Shown here piece by piece: positions 1 to 11,836 of a stretch of DNA of 63,455 nucleotides. The translations under genes and the position numbers were made by a program. This stretch comes from Lobulomyces angularis (taxonomy: Eukaryota > Chytridiomycota > Chytridiomycetes > Lobulomycetales > Lobulomycetaceae). Position 1 is the first letter of the stretch. Each line of letters begins with the position of its first letter. Below the pieces are notes generated by a model. That model had not been told where the DNA came from, did not search any database, and saw nothing but the letters and a program-made list of their open reading frames with translations. Location of the stretch: contig JADHYX010000037.1 in the NCBI GenBank assembly GCA_027604685.1, forward strand, positions 1-63,455. The letters run 5' to 3'.

Positions 1-1255
1 TCTTATACTTTTAGATTTTCTCCTTTATAAAACTTTACTGGTTTTATAAAGTATTTAGTTAATTTATTAATTATATTTTTTTCTACTTTATTCATTAGTT
101 TTGGATCTAATTTACACAATTTATTAAAACTACCGAAAGACAATACAAGATATTAATCATATGGTGAATATATAGTGATTAATTCTGATTAATGATGTAT
201 TAGATAAGCAGCAACCGGCGTTCTACTTAAATAATATAATAATCAGAAGAGTATAAAATAGATCAAGTTATAAGTCTTTCATTAATTGAACAAAGAAACC
301 GCAAATAATATACATAACTACATTATAACTATCTACACTACCATTTTCAGTACACTACACTGCCATTTTCAGTACCATGGGAAAATTTAAAAAGAAAAAA
401 AAACCCCCTTTTTAGAAAATTCTTTATTTACATTTTTTTCTTTAAGTTATTATGATGTATGTTTTTTAAAATTGTATAAAAAATAGCAAATTATATAAAA
501 ATGTACTAAATATTATATTTAACTTAAAATCTTTCTTTAATATTTGAATCTAATCTATATCAAAAAAAAGTTATTTAAAATTCAAAGTTAGATATATTTT
601 TTTTTTGTTTTTTTTTTTTTAATTAAAATGTTCTTTCAAACAGACATTTCTATTAAATTTTTTGCTGAAAAATGAAAATTTTATTCCATGTACTTTGTAA
701 GATCTCTGTTTTTTAATGATTATAAATTCATCCTTAAATATGATAGTCTTTTTCTTAGTTTTAGTATATCTAACGGAAATTTACTGCAGAATTCCTTAAA
801 TTGCTCTTTATTCAACAAAATAAATTTTTCACTATCAATTATTTTTTCATTTTTAATTTCAATTATTCATTTTCACTTTTATGATATCACTTTAACTGCA
901 TTAATATCATTCTTAATTTTATTAGTTAAATACTTTAATTACAGCTTCATTTGTTTCACTTAATTCAATGTACTATCTATTCAGGAGTAACTGTTTGTTA
1001 TTTCAGTAGTTGCTGGGATAGAGAACTCAATTGGTAATTGATATTGGAATCAATTTGTTGACACTTAAAGTTACTGTTTGAGGGGTGGTTATTTCCTCAT
1101 TTGATGCATAAGAAGGACTTCCCATTCTGTAATTAAATTTATCAAGCTTAAAATATTTTGAAAATAAAATTAAAATTATTTTAAACAACCTGATTACTAA
1201 TTGCTTTCTGGTAATATCAACTTAAATATTTTCAATTTTTTTATTTTTTTTTTTA
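1..1255. other. Intergenic, left edge of window
   Basis: AT-rich DNA with no convincing gene. It holds a short imperfect direct repeat at about 331-376 and long T tracts near 598-620. A 91-codon reading frame at 688-963 is low-complexity and has no recognisable motif. The last part is presumably the 5' flank of the aminodeoxychorismate synthase gene, whose ATG follows a T tract directly. Confidence 0.6.
331..376. repeat. Short imperfect tandem direct repeat
   Basis: The unit ctacactaccattttcagta is followed almost at once by ctacactgccattttcagta, one substitution apart. It is intergenic and no function is apparent. Confidence 0.7.
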
Positions 1256-4156
1256 ATGAGAACCCTTATTATTGATAATTACGATAGTTATACATTTAAT
1301 CTATATCAATACTGTATTGCAATAGACTCCCATACTCCGGTTGTCATCAGAAATGACCAGTATTCTTGGGAAACACTCAGAGAAGAATTTATTCCGCACT
1401 TTGATGTTATAATTATTAGTCCAGGTCCTGGGTCTCCACACAACACCGAGGTATGAATTATTGTAGTTCATTATTATTTTTTCTTAATTTTAAAGGACTT
1501 CGGTGTTTGCGAACAAGTACTGAAGTTCGCGAGAATTCCTATTCTTGGTATTTTCAATTTTTATTAAACAGATTTATCCTTTAATATTCAAAAATATTAT
1601 ACTCAAAAAAATTTAATTAAATTGTCTAACTGGATACACTTTATTTTTTTTTTGAATTATGAAAGGTGTTTGTTTAGGGCATCAGGGTCTTGCTTGCGTG
1701 TATGGAGGTAAAATTATAAAAGCAAACACCGCTATGCATGGAAGGTAATTATCAGCCAAATTTTTTTAATTAACTTTTTTTTTGTAATGAAGAATTGAAC
1801 CGGTTTTTCATAAAGGTGAAGGTTTATTTAAAAACATACCAAGCCCGTTTAATGTGGTTAGGTACCACAGTTTAATAGTTGACCAAAATTGTAACTTAAT
1901 TTTGATATTTTAAATCAATTTTTTTTTTAGCTCTTCCAAACTGCACCAGAGCCAATGCTTGGTCTTACGAACACTCGGAACAAGGCAAATCTCGTATAAT
2001 AATGGGATTAGAGCACAAGGAGAAACCAATATTTGGAGTTCAGTTTCATCCAGAGGTATTTTTCTTTTTTTTTTTGGAATTTTGTAATAATCAGTATTTT
2101 GTACGTAGTCAGTGTGTACGGAATATGGATTGAATATAATTAAAAATTTTATGTCTTTATCTAAATATTGGTGGATGGATGAATTTCCAGTATTTTACAT
2201 TAAATTTATTCATTACATAATCTTTTTATAGCAGCACCGTTTGTTCAATATCCCGAATCAACTATTAAAAACTTCAGTTATACCCAGCCCTATTTCTCAT
2301 CGACCGAAGGAAGCAAACTTAGGACACCACTTAAAAATTTCAAAATTATTGGATGTGAAGGTTGATGCGTCCACAATTTATGAAAAAATTTTTCACACCG
2401 AATCTCCTTGTGTATGGTTAGATTCGGCAAGAGTAAGTAAAATTTTTGGATCGCTTTATATGTTTTAATACTTTTGATAGGTTTTAAAAAACTTGAGCAG
2501 ATTTTCTTTTATGGGAAACTTACTTTCAAAAAACTCGTTTTTGGCTAGTTACTGGTTAAAAAATAAAACAGTTTCAATAGAAAAAAATTTTGGATTAAAA
2601 TATTCGACTGAAAAAACTGAAGTGAAAGTAAGAGAACATGAGACTTTTTTTTCATGGCTGCAAGACACATTAGACTTTTATGGATTAAGTACTATGGATG
2701 TAAATGAAAATTTCAAAGTCGATGAGTTATCTGCTGCTGGTGTCAATATCATACATGAAAAGGTTCCTTTTGATTTTTTAACAGGATTTTGCGGTTATAT
2801 TGGATATGAAATGAAAAATGAAACAATTCCTTTCACAAAATGTTCTAGAAATAACATGTCTCGAAATTACCCTGATAAACCACACCCCATTCCTGATGCA
2901 TCATTTTTGTTTTTAGATAAGGTATTGGTAGTAGATCATGAAACAAACCACATTTGGACCGTAGAATTGCTAATTAACGGAGAGGATGGATCATTTGGGG
3001 AAGAAATGTTTAGAGAGATTTCGCTTATAAACGATTCGATTATACCAAAAGGAAAAAAGCAAAATATAACAAAAAAAGTGGAGAAAAGAAATTGCTTAAG
3101 TAACAGTTTATTAGAGTTTTCATTGCAACATTGCAAATCAGAATATATGAAAAATGTTGAGGCTTCCATAGATAAGATTATTGAAGGTGAAACTTATGAA
3201 GTTTGCTTAACAACCCAAATTAAAATTAATAACATTAAAAATGAAAGTTTTAATACTAGTTTCAATATTTATAAACATTTAAGAGAAAGGAATCCAGCAC
3301 CATACAGTGCCTTTTTAAACTTTGGAAGCAAAAAATTTAGTCTGGTAAGCTCCAGCCCTGAGAAGTTTTTAAATGTAGATAAAGCGGGCTTTATGATGAT
3401 GAAACCTATTAAAGGTAAAATCTACTCCTTTTTTTTCTTTTTATTGCTTAAAAATTTTACTTATTTACGTAGGAACTGTAGCAAGGGTTTTAACTGGGGA
3501 AAAAATACTTGCTGAAGATCAAAAAAGACGATACTGGTTAGAAAATAGTGTAAAAGATAAAGCAGAAAATTTAATGGTGCAGTTTAATTTGCTTTTTAAA
3601 AAAGCTAATTTTCTTAGATAGTTGATTTAATAAGGAATGACCTTAATTTAATATCAGAACCTAATACGGTAGATGTGCCAAGATTGATGAAGGTAGAGAC
3701 GTATGCGACAGTGCACCAGCTTGTTAGCACCGTCACAGGAAAATTAAGAAAAGATTTATCTTCAGTTGATGCTCTAAAGGCTACGTTTCCTCCAGGTACC
3801 ATTTAGTATTTTCGATATTTTTAATTTTTTTAAGGATCAATGACTGGTGCTCCAAAGCAGAGAACTGTAGAAATATTAGAGCAATTGGAAGGACATCGTA
3901 GAGGTCCCTACAGTGGTGTATTAGGATTTTTTTCTGTTGCAGGAGTTGCTTCTGATTTTAGTGTTGTTATTAGAACAGCAGTTTGTACAGAAGAAGGTAA
4001 TTGTTATTCACATTATTTGCATAAATCTTCTATTTAGAAATTACTGTTGGCGCTGGTGGTGCTATCATTATGCTATCTACTCCTGAAGAAGAGTTCGATG
4101 AAATGTTGTTAAAAGCTGATTCCGTTTTACCTTCAATAGAGCACATATTGCTCTAA
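1256..4156 (+). CDS. ABZ1: Bifunctional aminodeoxychorismate synthase (PabA-PabB fusion), multi-exon
   Basis: Makes 4-amino-4-deoxychorismate from chorismate and glutamine, the branch to p-aminobenzoate and folate. The N-terminal glutamine amidotransferase starts [19 protein letters not shown] and carries the nucleophile motif GVCLGHQG (about 1663-1687) and the His-Glu pair in GVQFHPE before an intron at about 2056. The PabB part follows: WLDSARV..RFSFMG near 2413-2517, then the chorismate-binding domain from about 3100, with the signature PIKGT split by the intron at about 3416-3472, DLIRNDL near 3620-3645, and [11 protein letters not shown] across the intron at 3795-3835. The PIKGT lysine, rather than alanine, marks aminodeoxychorismate synthase as opposed to anthranilate synthase. 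The frame runs through about ten short introns to a stop at 4154-4156. Both catalytic halves look intact. The start is the first ATG matching the family N-terminus. Confidence 0.95.
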
Positions 4157-4597
4157 ACTACAGTTGGGACAATACGTTGCAAACTGCTTAAAGTTGAAAT
4201 TGCTACAAACTTTTTTGCATGCAGAAGAATTTAAACTATTTATTCTTATTTATTTTCAATTATTTTTTAATTTTTAATAAAAATTGTTTTTGCTTACTTG
4301 TCTTCTATTGTCTAAATTAACATTTAAAAAATTTTCCTTCTTTTTGTTTTATGCGGATTAAAGCCCAACTTTTGATTTTAGATTAATTTCAAGGAGTTAT
4401 TGCTAAATTGTTTAGCAAATGCTTTATAGTTCTGAAATACAATTCCAAATGGAGTTTCCAACACTACAGTAAAAAAATGGTGTCACTTAATGATTCCAAA
4501 AAAAAATTAAAATAATACAACTAACGATTTTTTACAAGTGAATAAAGAAATTCCTAATATTTAAATTTATTTTTTAAAGCTTTTCCGATTAATACTG
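4157..4597. other. Intergenic between ABZ1 and the SMG6-like gene
   Basis: AT-rich spacer. AATAAA at about 4276 could serve as the upstream gene's polyadenylation signal. Nothing else is seen. Confidence 0.5.
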
Positions 4598-7290
4598 ATG
4601 GAAGAAGAAAAGCTTGCGCAATTAAAGATCCTCTTAAAAACGATTTTAAAATTGGAAGGCGAATTAAAAATTTGCCAACCTAGCAAGAAAAAAATTGAGA
4701 ATAGTTTGATGTAAGAAAATTAATCTTTTTTTCATTGGGTTTCAACTATTCCTTTTTTGTCATTTTTAAACATTTTCATAACTGCTACAACAATTTAGAT
4801 TTCAAAAAATTTGTGTACAGTTTATTGAGTTAAATTATGCATTTACTGTGAAATATGAAATCGAGAAGAAAATTTGGAAAATAGGAGTGTATAATGTAAT
4901 AAACGACTTGAAACTTTCACAAAGTGGAAATTTTAAAGAGAGTGTACGGGAAGATTGTGAAAATTGGAATAACTTTTTAGATTCAAGTTTGAAAAATTTT
5001 ATCTGTGTAAAAAATTCTCTAAAAAAAGCGTATTATGCTGAAATAATAAAGAAGATTTCTGATAAATTTAATTTAAGTAAAGTTACTAAATTAATTCCAT
5101 ATTGGTAAACCTTAATATTTTTATCATTGCATATTTTTAAATAATAAGCATTTAATAGGCACAAAATTTCTTGTAATCTAGGTGATATATATAGATACAA
5201 AGCACAATACGTTGCTGCCGAAAAGATCAATTGGGAAAATGCATATTTGCAGTATAAAGAAGCAAGCTTCTTGACTCCAAACAATGGCTTTTATTACAGT
5301 TTGCTTGGTTCTGTGTCAACTCAGCTCAACAAACCATTGTTGGCTTTGTATTACTACATGAGATGTTTTACAGTAAGGAGCCCTTACAATCCCGGTATGT
5401 GATGAAGTGACTTGTTGTTTAACAATTTTTTAGGTGATGCCTTAACTATGTTATTCAGATATTTACAAGACGATAATAATGACAGTACTGATATTATCTT
5501 TTTTACGGTGATTGAAATTTTATTTTCAAAGATTGGGTAAGATTTGCTACGACTCCAACGAAAATTCAATTTTTTTTTTTACTGTTAGATTGGATAATTT
5601 TAATGCGAAAGTTTTACAATTCGCAACTAATTTTGATGCTAAATTGAAAAATGCCTCAAAGCATGAAAAGGTTGATTTATCCTTTTTGAAACTTTATACA
5701 AAAATTTCTTGCGCGATGTTGCATTTTTATTTCATCAAACTAACCGATAATACCATAAACCGATATAACCTTGATATATTTATTGAAAATACCCTGAGTT
5801 TAATCTTAAAAATTCTTTTAGTGTTAGTTGATTTTATATTTAAGTATGTAAACTTCGAAGACTTGAAATATTTAGAGAAAGTCACTGATCCTATGATTTC
5901 AATTTGGATTGTAATATCAGTATTTAATTATTTTATTGGGAAAAAGAATGAGTTTTCTACTCATTTAAAAAACCTTCTGCGAGAACCTGTAATTTAGAAA
6001 ATAAATTTTTAAACAAAGAACCTTACTATTAACTTATAAAACAGAAAAATAACGAAATTTGGAATTCATTAATTGCGTTAAGCAATGCATTAATAAATTA
6101 TACCGAAGATGGATGGATGGATGAATTTTACAAAAGTAAGTTAAAAACTCCTGATTATTTAGTATCTTGTCACATTTTGTTAGAAGACTGGTAAATAAGT
6201 CATTATATAGTAGGAATCAAAAAATATTTTTTCTAGGGATTTGAATGGTTTTGAGACTTTAAAGGAAGCAATAAACCCTGCGACTTTTTTAAAACTTAAT
6301 CAAGTAAATGAGAAAGAATTTGATGAGCTGCTTGATTATGTCATATCAGGCCAAGATGTAAACGAAGATTGGAATGATAGAGTATTGAGTAGTTGTTTGG
6401 TTTTTGCAAGGGATGAGGTTACATTAAAATTTGCCTTTTTTTTATAAATTTTTAGTCATTTTTTTCATTTAATGGAAACAAATTCCAAAGAGAATCCAAT
6501 AATGATGAAGTGGTGATTACTGAATGCGAAAACTTATTGGAGGGTAATGTGAGTGATGAGGAATATGAAGGTTAGCTTTTTTTTTTTTTGAACTATGAAC
6601 TTCTTACTGAAGAGATAGATTTTACCTCAAATAATGTTGCGAATCATGATATGTTGGAAAATGATGTGGATGAAGAAATGAAAAATTTGGTGGTACTAAA
6701 TAAAAATAACTTATTGAAGATTTTAAACATTATAATTCCAGCTGCAAAAGCGAAAGTTAAATCAAAGAATCAATGAAGAACAGAAAAATATTGATATTCA
6801 GAAACAGCAAAGCTTGAAAATCAGAAAATTAGTAAAATTTAAATCTACTATCATATTCGATACGAATTGTTACTTGTATAATTTTGATAAGATTAGGATA
6901 ATAATCGAAAAGCAATTTTTTTTTATCATACTACCACTAGTAGTATTAACTGAACTAGAAGGGATTTCAAAGAATCCCAGCAGCGAGGAAGTAAACACAA
7001 ATAGTAAAGCAAGTTTACAGTTTATTGAAGAATTTTTTAAAACAAACATGAACGTTAAAAATAAGAGTTTAAAAATTATAACATCTAAAGGAAATTTTTT
7101 AAATAACTTAAACATGAAGATTGAAAACTTTGGAAATGACTTTGGATCAGCTGATGATGTGGTGTTGAGGAGCTGTTTATCTTTAGAAAAAGAAAATGAT
7201 GTATTTCTTTGCACTCAGGATGTTAATTTTAGACTTAAAGCAAGGGCAAATGGTGTGGCATGTATTTCTATGAAAGATATTTCAATTTGA
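4598..7290 (+). CDS. SMG6/EST1-like protein: EST1/14-3-3-like TPR domain plus C-terminal PIN nuclease
   Basis: Probable nonsense-mediated-decay endonuclease. The N-terminal half (4598 to about 6000, several exons) is the EST1/SMG7-type helical domain; its hallmark stretch is DIYRYKAQY...YLQYKEASFLTPNNGFYYSLLG around 5190-5310, with the small-residue and aromatic TPR pattern. The C-terminus (about 6835-7290) is a PIN domain: IIFDTNCYL supplies the first Asp, LTELEG the Glu, GSADDVVLRSC the next Asp and CTQDVNFR the last, so all four acidic metal-binding positions are present. Linking exons are acidic. In its own frame the piece ending at 6776 appears to stop, but an acceptor after ataattccag (near 6740) puts the PIN exon in frame as LQKRKLNQRINEEQKN. 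The start is the first ATG giving an acidic helical N-terminus. A separate EST1 gene and PIN gene is less likely, because introns link them without a gap. Confidence 0.85.
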
Positions 7291-8551
7291 GCTATTTTCT
7301 TCTTAGTGCTTATTATGAATTTTTCATATTAGAAATAATTATTTCTCTTTATATTGAATAAAAAACTGTAATTGTCCCAATAAATTGAATTCCACCCAAA
7401 CAAAAATGAAAAATCATTTTAATCAAAAAATTAAAGAGAAATAAAATATGTCATTTTTTTTTAAGTTTTCATTTTTCAACTGATTGCTGGGAGTTTATCA
7501 ATTTCAGTCAACTTCACAGTTATAAAGTGAAACAAAAAAAAGTTTCCATGTAGCATATCTTAGCAATTCAAAGTTGTGTATTTACGAAATTACCACAAAA
7601 TGCCACTACAAAACTTTACTTCATTGATTGAGTCTTTTCAGGTTTCAACCACATCATTTGTGGCATAAAATAATGAAATAAACTTTAGTAACTTCAGTTC
7701 AAAATAAATAGGAGTGCTGAATTGAATAAACCAAAAAATAACAAACTCAAGCTAATCCATACTTAGTAAGATTAAGGACTATTTATAACAGAGAACTTCC
7801 TTGACTTTAATTATAATCATAGCAAGTGAAACAAATTTGAAATATGGTTTTTCAAATCATAAAAACATTATAAAATATCATCATATCTGAATTAATTCTG
7901 TTTTTCGAAATAAAAATTTCCAAAATACAACTCTTAGTGTGCTCTTCAGATAGTTAATGAAATTCAGATTACAAACAAAAACTCTCCTTCTGTTTTTTTC
8001 TATCTATAAAAGTTTATGTTCAGTCTCCAGGCTATATTTTAATTTTAAAGTTCGGTTTATTCCGAATGGTGGTCATTGTGTGAAGTTAGAAACACTCAAT
8101 TTCAATGAGAGGCAAAAGTATTTTAAACCCCTTTTTGTGAATTTACGAAGATTCGTTGAAAAAGATACACCTCCAGTTCATTTTTAGCTCCTTAAAATTA
8201 GAGAAAGTGGTGTTTTTTACCTGTTTTTACAGCTTCTTTAGTTGAAAGCAGTTATTAAATAGTTTATTACTTTTAAGTAGGATTCATGCGCAGAGCTTTT
8301 TTTCTAATGTAAATATACATTTGGAATTGATTCAATACAATAACATTTTGAAAAGGCATATTTTTACATTAATTTTTTGGAGAATGGTAGTTGTAACTTG
8401 TGGGGCTTCATGAAACCAAGCTTATGGTAAAATAATATAGGATAAAAAGATAAAAGAACTATAAAAAGGTCTTGTCAAAAGTAAAATTGCTTAAACTTCG
8501 TATATCATTTTTCAATTATAAGTAAATCTTAACCACAAAAAAAAAATTAAA
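7291..8551. other. Intergenic, about 1.26 kb
   Basis: AT-rich with no recognisable gene. A 76-codon frame at 7957-8187 begins with a hydrophobic run but has no family features, no support from neighbouring exons and low complexity, so I do not call it. Confidence 0.5.
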
Positions 8552-10198
8552 ATGAAAAGTACAGTTATACGGCTATTGAGAAAAACCAATATGGTAAACT
8601 AAATAAAAAAATCATTTAAATACAACTTCATTTGTTAAATTGTTTTGAAAATTTTCTTTAGGTCTTTTGGATCATTGTTGGTGTGATTGTTGGTGTGCTG
8701 TTTGGATTTTTCGGTTGATTACAAAAAAATAAAATAAACTTCTAACTAATATCCAAATTTATAAATTAGCCAAGGAATTTTCTAAAGTGTATATGAAGTT
8801 ACTCTTTAATAGCATTTTTTTACCAATGGTACAAGCACTAATAACCCCTTTAATATTTTCCACATTAGTGGTTGGAATTGCTAGTCACGATGATATTAAA
8901 ACTGTCGGAAGATTAGCCTTAAAGTCAATAACATACTTTATGGTAATAAAAAAGGCTACGAAAAAAAATATTAACCAATACTAGACACTGACCATCATAG
9001 CCATTTTCATTGGTTTAATTTTTGGTAATATTATCCAACCTGGTACTGGTTCCAATCTGGTTTCAAGTGATGTAAAATTCAATTCTACTTTCCCTACGGT
9101 TCAAAAGGAATTAGAAAAAATTATTCCAAAGTCTTTTTTTAAAGCTGCTGCTGAGGTAACAGATTTGCTTTTTCTATATGGCTAAAATTGAGTAGAATGA
9201 AACTTTACAAATAGTGTTTTGTTCCGTTATGTTTGCTGTAGCAATAATGCTTACACCTAGCAAAAAAGCCAAAACTGTTATGTTGGAATTTTGTGAAAGT
9301 TTATCATTGATTATGTTTAAAGTTACAGATCTTGTTATGAACTTTGTCCCAATCGGAGTTGCCGGTGCAATAGCCAATGTCATTGCTGTTAATGGAACTG
9401 CAGGTAAACTTAGAAAACACATAGTTTGTGTATGAATCACTTAATTTATCCTAAATTTTCTTTAGTTTTTGGATCACTAATCAAACTTATTGGTGCTGTA
9501 ATATGTGGTCTGGTTACCTTTGCAATACTACTTGCTGTAATTTTAATGGTTTTACGAGTCAACCTTTTAAAATTCGTAAACTTAAAAAATTTTTATGTAA
9601 AATTTTTATCTTTTTCCAATGATAGATTAGAGTAGTTAAGGAGCCAGTAATGATTGCATTTGCATCAGCTTCGTCAGAGGCAGCGCTACCCTTAGCAATG
9701 GAAAGGATGATAGAATTTGGTAAAAAACAGCATTGTGGAAAAGATAATTTACTTTTTTTACTAGGTGTACCTGCAGATATTGTGGGATTTGTTATTCCAA
9801 CTGGTTATTCATTTAACATGGATGGTACTACCCTTTATTTGGGAGCAGCAGCTATGTTTTTGATTCAAGCAGGAAACATAACAATGAGTATGGGAGAACA
9901 AGTGATTATGCTTTTGATGTTAATGTTAATGGCAAAAGGAGTAGCAGGAGTTCCACGGGCAAGTTTAGCAATTTTAAGTGCTGGAGTGGACCTTTGGAAC
10001 TTTCCTGTAAATGGCATTGCTGCAATTGTTGCAGTTGACTTCATCTTAGATATGTGTAGAACCGTTATCAATTTGCTGGGAAACTGTGTTGCAAGTATTG
10101 TTGTTGCCAGGTGGGAAAAAAGATACCCTGAATATAAAAAGGAAGAAATTAATTTAGATGAAGAAACTGTGGTTGTTGTTGATGAACACAAAAGCTGA
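8552..10198 (+). CDS. Dicarboxylate/amino-acid:cation symporter (SLC1/DAACS family), DctA/GltP-like
   Basis: Multi-pass transporter of acidic amino acids or C4-dicarboxylates with the SLC1 elevator fold. Exon 1 (8552-8593) gives a short cytosolic start, and TM1 is VFWIIVGVIVGVLFGFF. TM2 to TM6 follow across short introns. Hairpin 1 holds ASASSEAALP (about 9660-9695), TM7 has GYSFNMDGTTLYLG (about 9803-9845), hairpin 2 has AKGVAGVP, and TM8 reads VDFILDMCRTVINLLGN (about 10036-10085). The TM8 Asp, Arg, Thr and Asn that line the substrate site are present. The Asp that usually follows the last Gly in sodium-coupled members is Asn here, as in proton-coupled bacterial DctA/GltP types. The C-terminus is an acidic tail. 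Intron count and order are as expected for a functional gene. Substrate and coupling ion are inferred, not shown. Confidence 0.9.
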
Positions 10199-10381
10199 TG
10201 TAAAGGTAAATATTTTACATATGCATTTCTACAAGCAATTTGATACTTGTTTTACACTTAGAGTTAATTATATAATATTTTGTATCAAGTAATTTATTTT
10301 TGTATACAAAACCTACTTTCAATAGTATTTTTATCATAAAATTGGAGAATATTGTTTTAACTTCAATAATATTTGAAATGT

Positions 10382-11756
10382 TTAAAATGCTGGAGTTAAT
10401 AAATACAGAAGTTCTCCGATCGAAAGATAACCTACAGGTCTGTTAAAGCCATCAACGATGTACACACTGAAAAAAAAAATTAAAAAAAACTTAAAAAAAA
10501 TAGTCGAAATATACCCATGAATGTGTTCCTTAATTAAGAGACTTAAAACATCACCAAGACTGTTCTCCAATCCTACGGCAAATAAAATTATTTTCTTTTA
10601 AATATATTATACCGCAAGTTAATGAGCGCGGTTTATAATTTTGTTTGCTTTTCAGTCCTTTAAATAAAAACATATTTATACTGCTATTAAAATATTCAAA
10701 ACTAGACAAAAAAATATTAGAAACTTAAATAAATTAAAAATTTCATACGAAGAAGCATGAACTCCTCGAAGATCACTTGATGAAAGCTGGCCATCAATAT
10801 GACCTCAAGATAATTAAACATTTACATTTAAAGAAAATATGTTGAAATTAATAATACCATTCTCGTCAACCACTGCAATTCCTCTCAATCTATTTGAACA
10901 CATTTTTTCTAAAGCTTCCGAAAACATTTCATCAATCCTAATTTTGACTATTGGATGAATTAGCTCCTTTATGCTACCGATCTTAGAGTTAAGCTGTAAC
11001 ATAAATAATAATAAAAAAACTTGATTTTATTAAAAATACAATATTTTCCGAAAGGGAAGCTCTTCTCTTTTCTAAAAAAAAAGCTAAATCCCATTGGGAT
11101 ATGATGTCAATTAATTCTTCATTACAATTCAAAACTGCAACTCTAAATAGCGTAAAAATGTTTCTTTTTTTCATGTATTTGCATATCATTTCTTACCTAT
11201 GCGGAAATCTGTTTACAGTTTTAGGTCCTTCATCTTCATGCCCAGATGGAACAATTGGATAACTATATGAAGGTTTAGTAAAAAAATCAAATACACTTTG
11301 TAAAGAAAAGCTTTCTCTCACTACAAATGAGGAGTCAATTTTTGAGTAGTCTAAAAAAAAAATAAGTTTGTCAATTTTAATTTCTTGGATTTATAAAAGA
11401 ATACTTAAAATTTTAAGAACTTCACATTTTAGTAACTGCTCTGTTTTTTCACCTCTAGAATGCATTTGTAATGCAAAACTGCAAATGTCTAACAAAATAA
11501 ATTTGTTTTAAATGTGAAAAAAAAAAATGTTTAAAATAAAGGCCATTGTTTAAAATTTCGAACCTAAAACATCAATGAATCCTATAAACTTTGATGAATT
11601 GTCAATTACTGGAACACATAGTATGTTGTTTTTATCTAGTAGCTCCAAAGCATAGTTGATCGACTGATGTGATTTAACGCTAATAAGATTCTGGATTTTA
11701 CTATAGGACTTTTTTTCTACTAGTAGATCTGAAATCGTTGATAGTTTCATGTTCAT
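10382..11756 (-). CDS. CBS-domain protein (probably four CBS motifs)
   Basis: A probable nucleotide-sensing regulatory protein of the broad AMPK-gamma/SDS23-like class. Reading from 11756, the first CBS motif contains LISVKSHQSINYALELL...CVPVIDNSSKFIGFIDVLD. A second covers RESFSLQSVFDFF...PIVPSG and FRVAVLNCNEELIDIISQWDL. A third is PIVKIRIDEMFSEALEKM...RGIAVVDENG, and the last is NSLGDVLSLLIKEHIHGYI...VYIVDGFNRPVGYLSIGELL, ending at 10382. It is split by about six short introns. Each motif shows the expected beta-alpha-beta 'V.D..G...G..S..D' end. No kinase or channel domain is attached, so it may be a stand-alone sensor. The upstream gene's stop lies only 80 bases beyond the start. The exact subfamily is unresolved. 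Confidence 0.8.
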
Positions 11757-11836
11757 AAAAAAAAAATATCGTCAAAATTTAATATCTAATTTATACAGAA
11801 ATGAAGCTGAAGAAAGTAGTTAAAAAATTCTATATA

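Noticed and set aside
688..963. 91-codon plus-strand frame
   Set aside because: Low-complexity Phe/Leu/Ser/Ile composition typical of translated AT-rich DNA, no motif and no splice partners.
1451..4060. Frameshifts between the segments of aminodeoxychorismate synthase
   Set aside because: All breaks coincide with short GT..AG introns and the joined protein follows the family from end to end.
7957..8187. 76-codon frame with hydrophobic start
   Set aside because: Could be read as a small secreted protein, but it has no cleavage-site context, cysteines or family pattern, and lies in a plain spacer.
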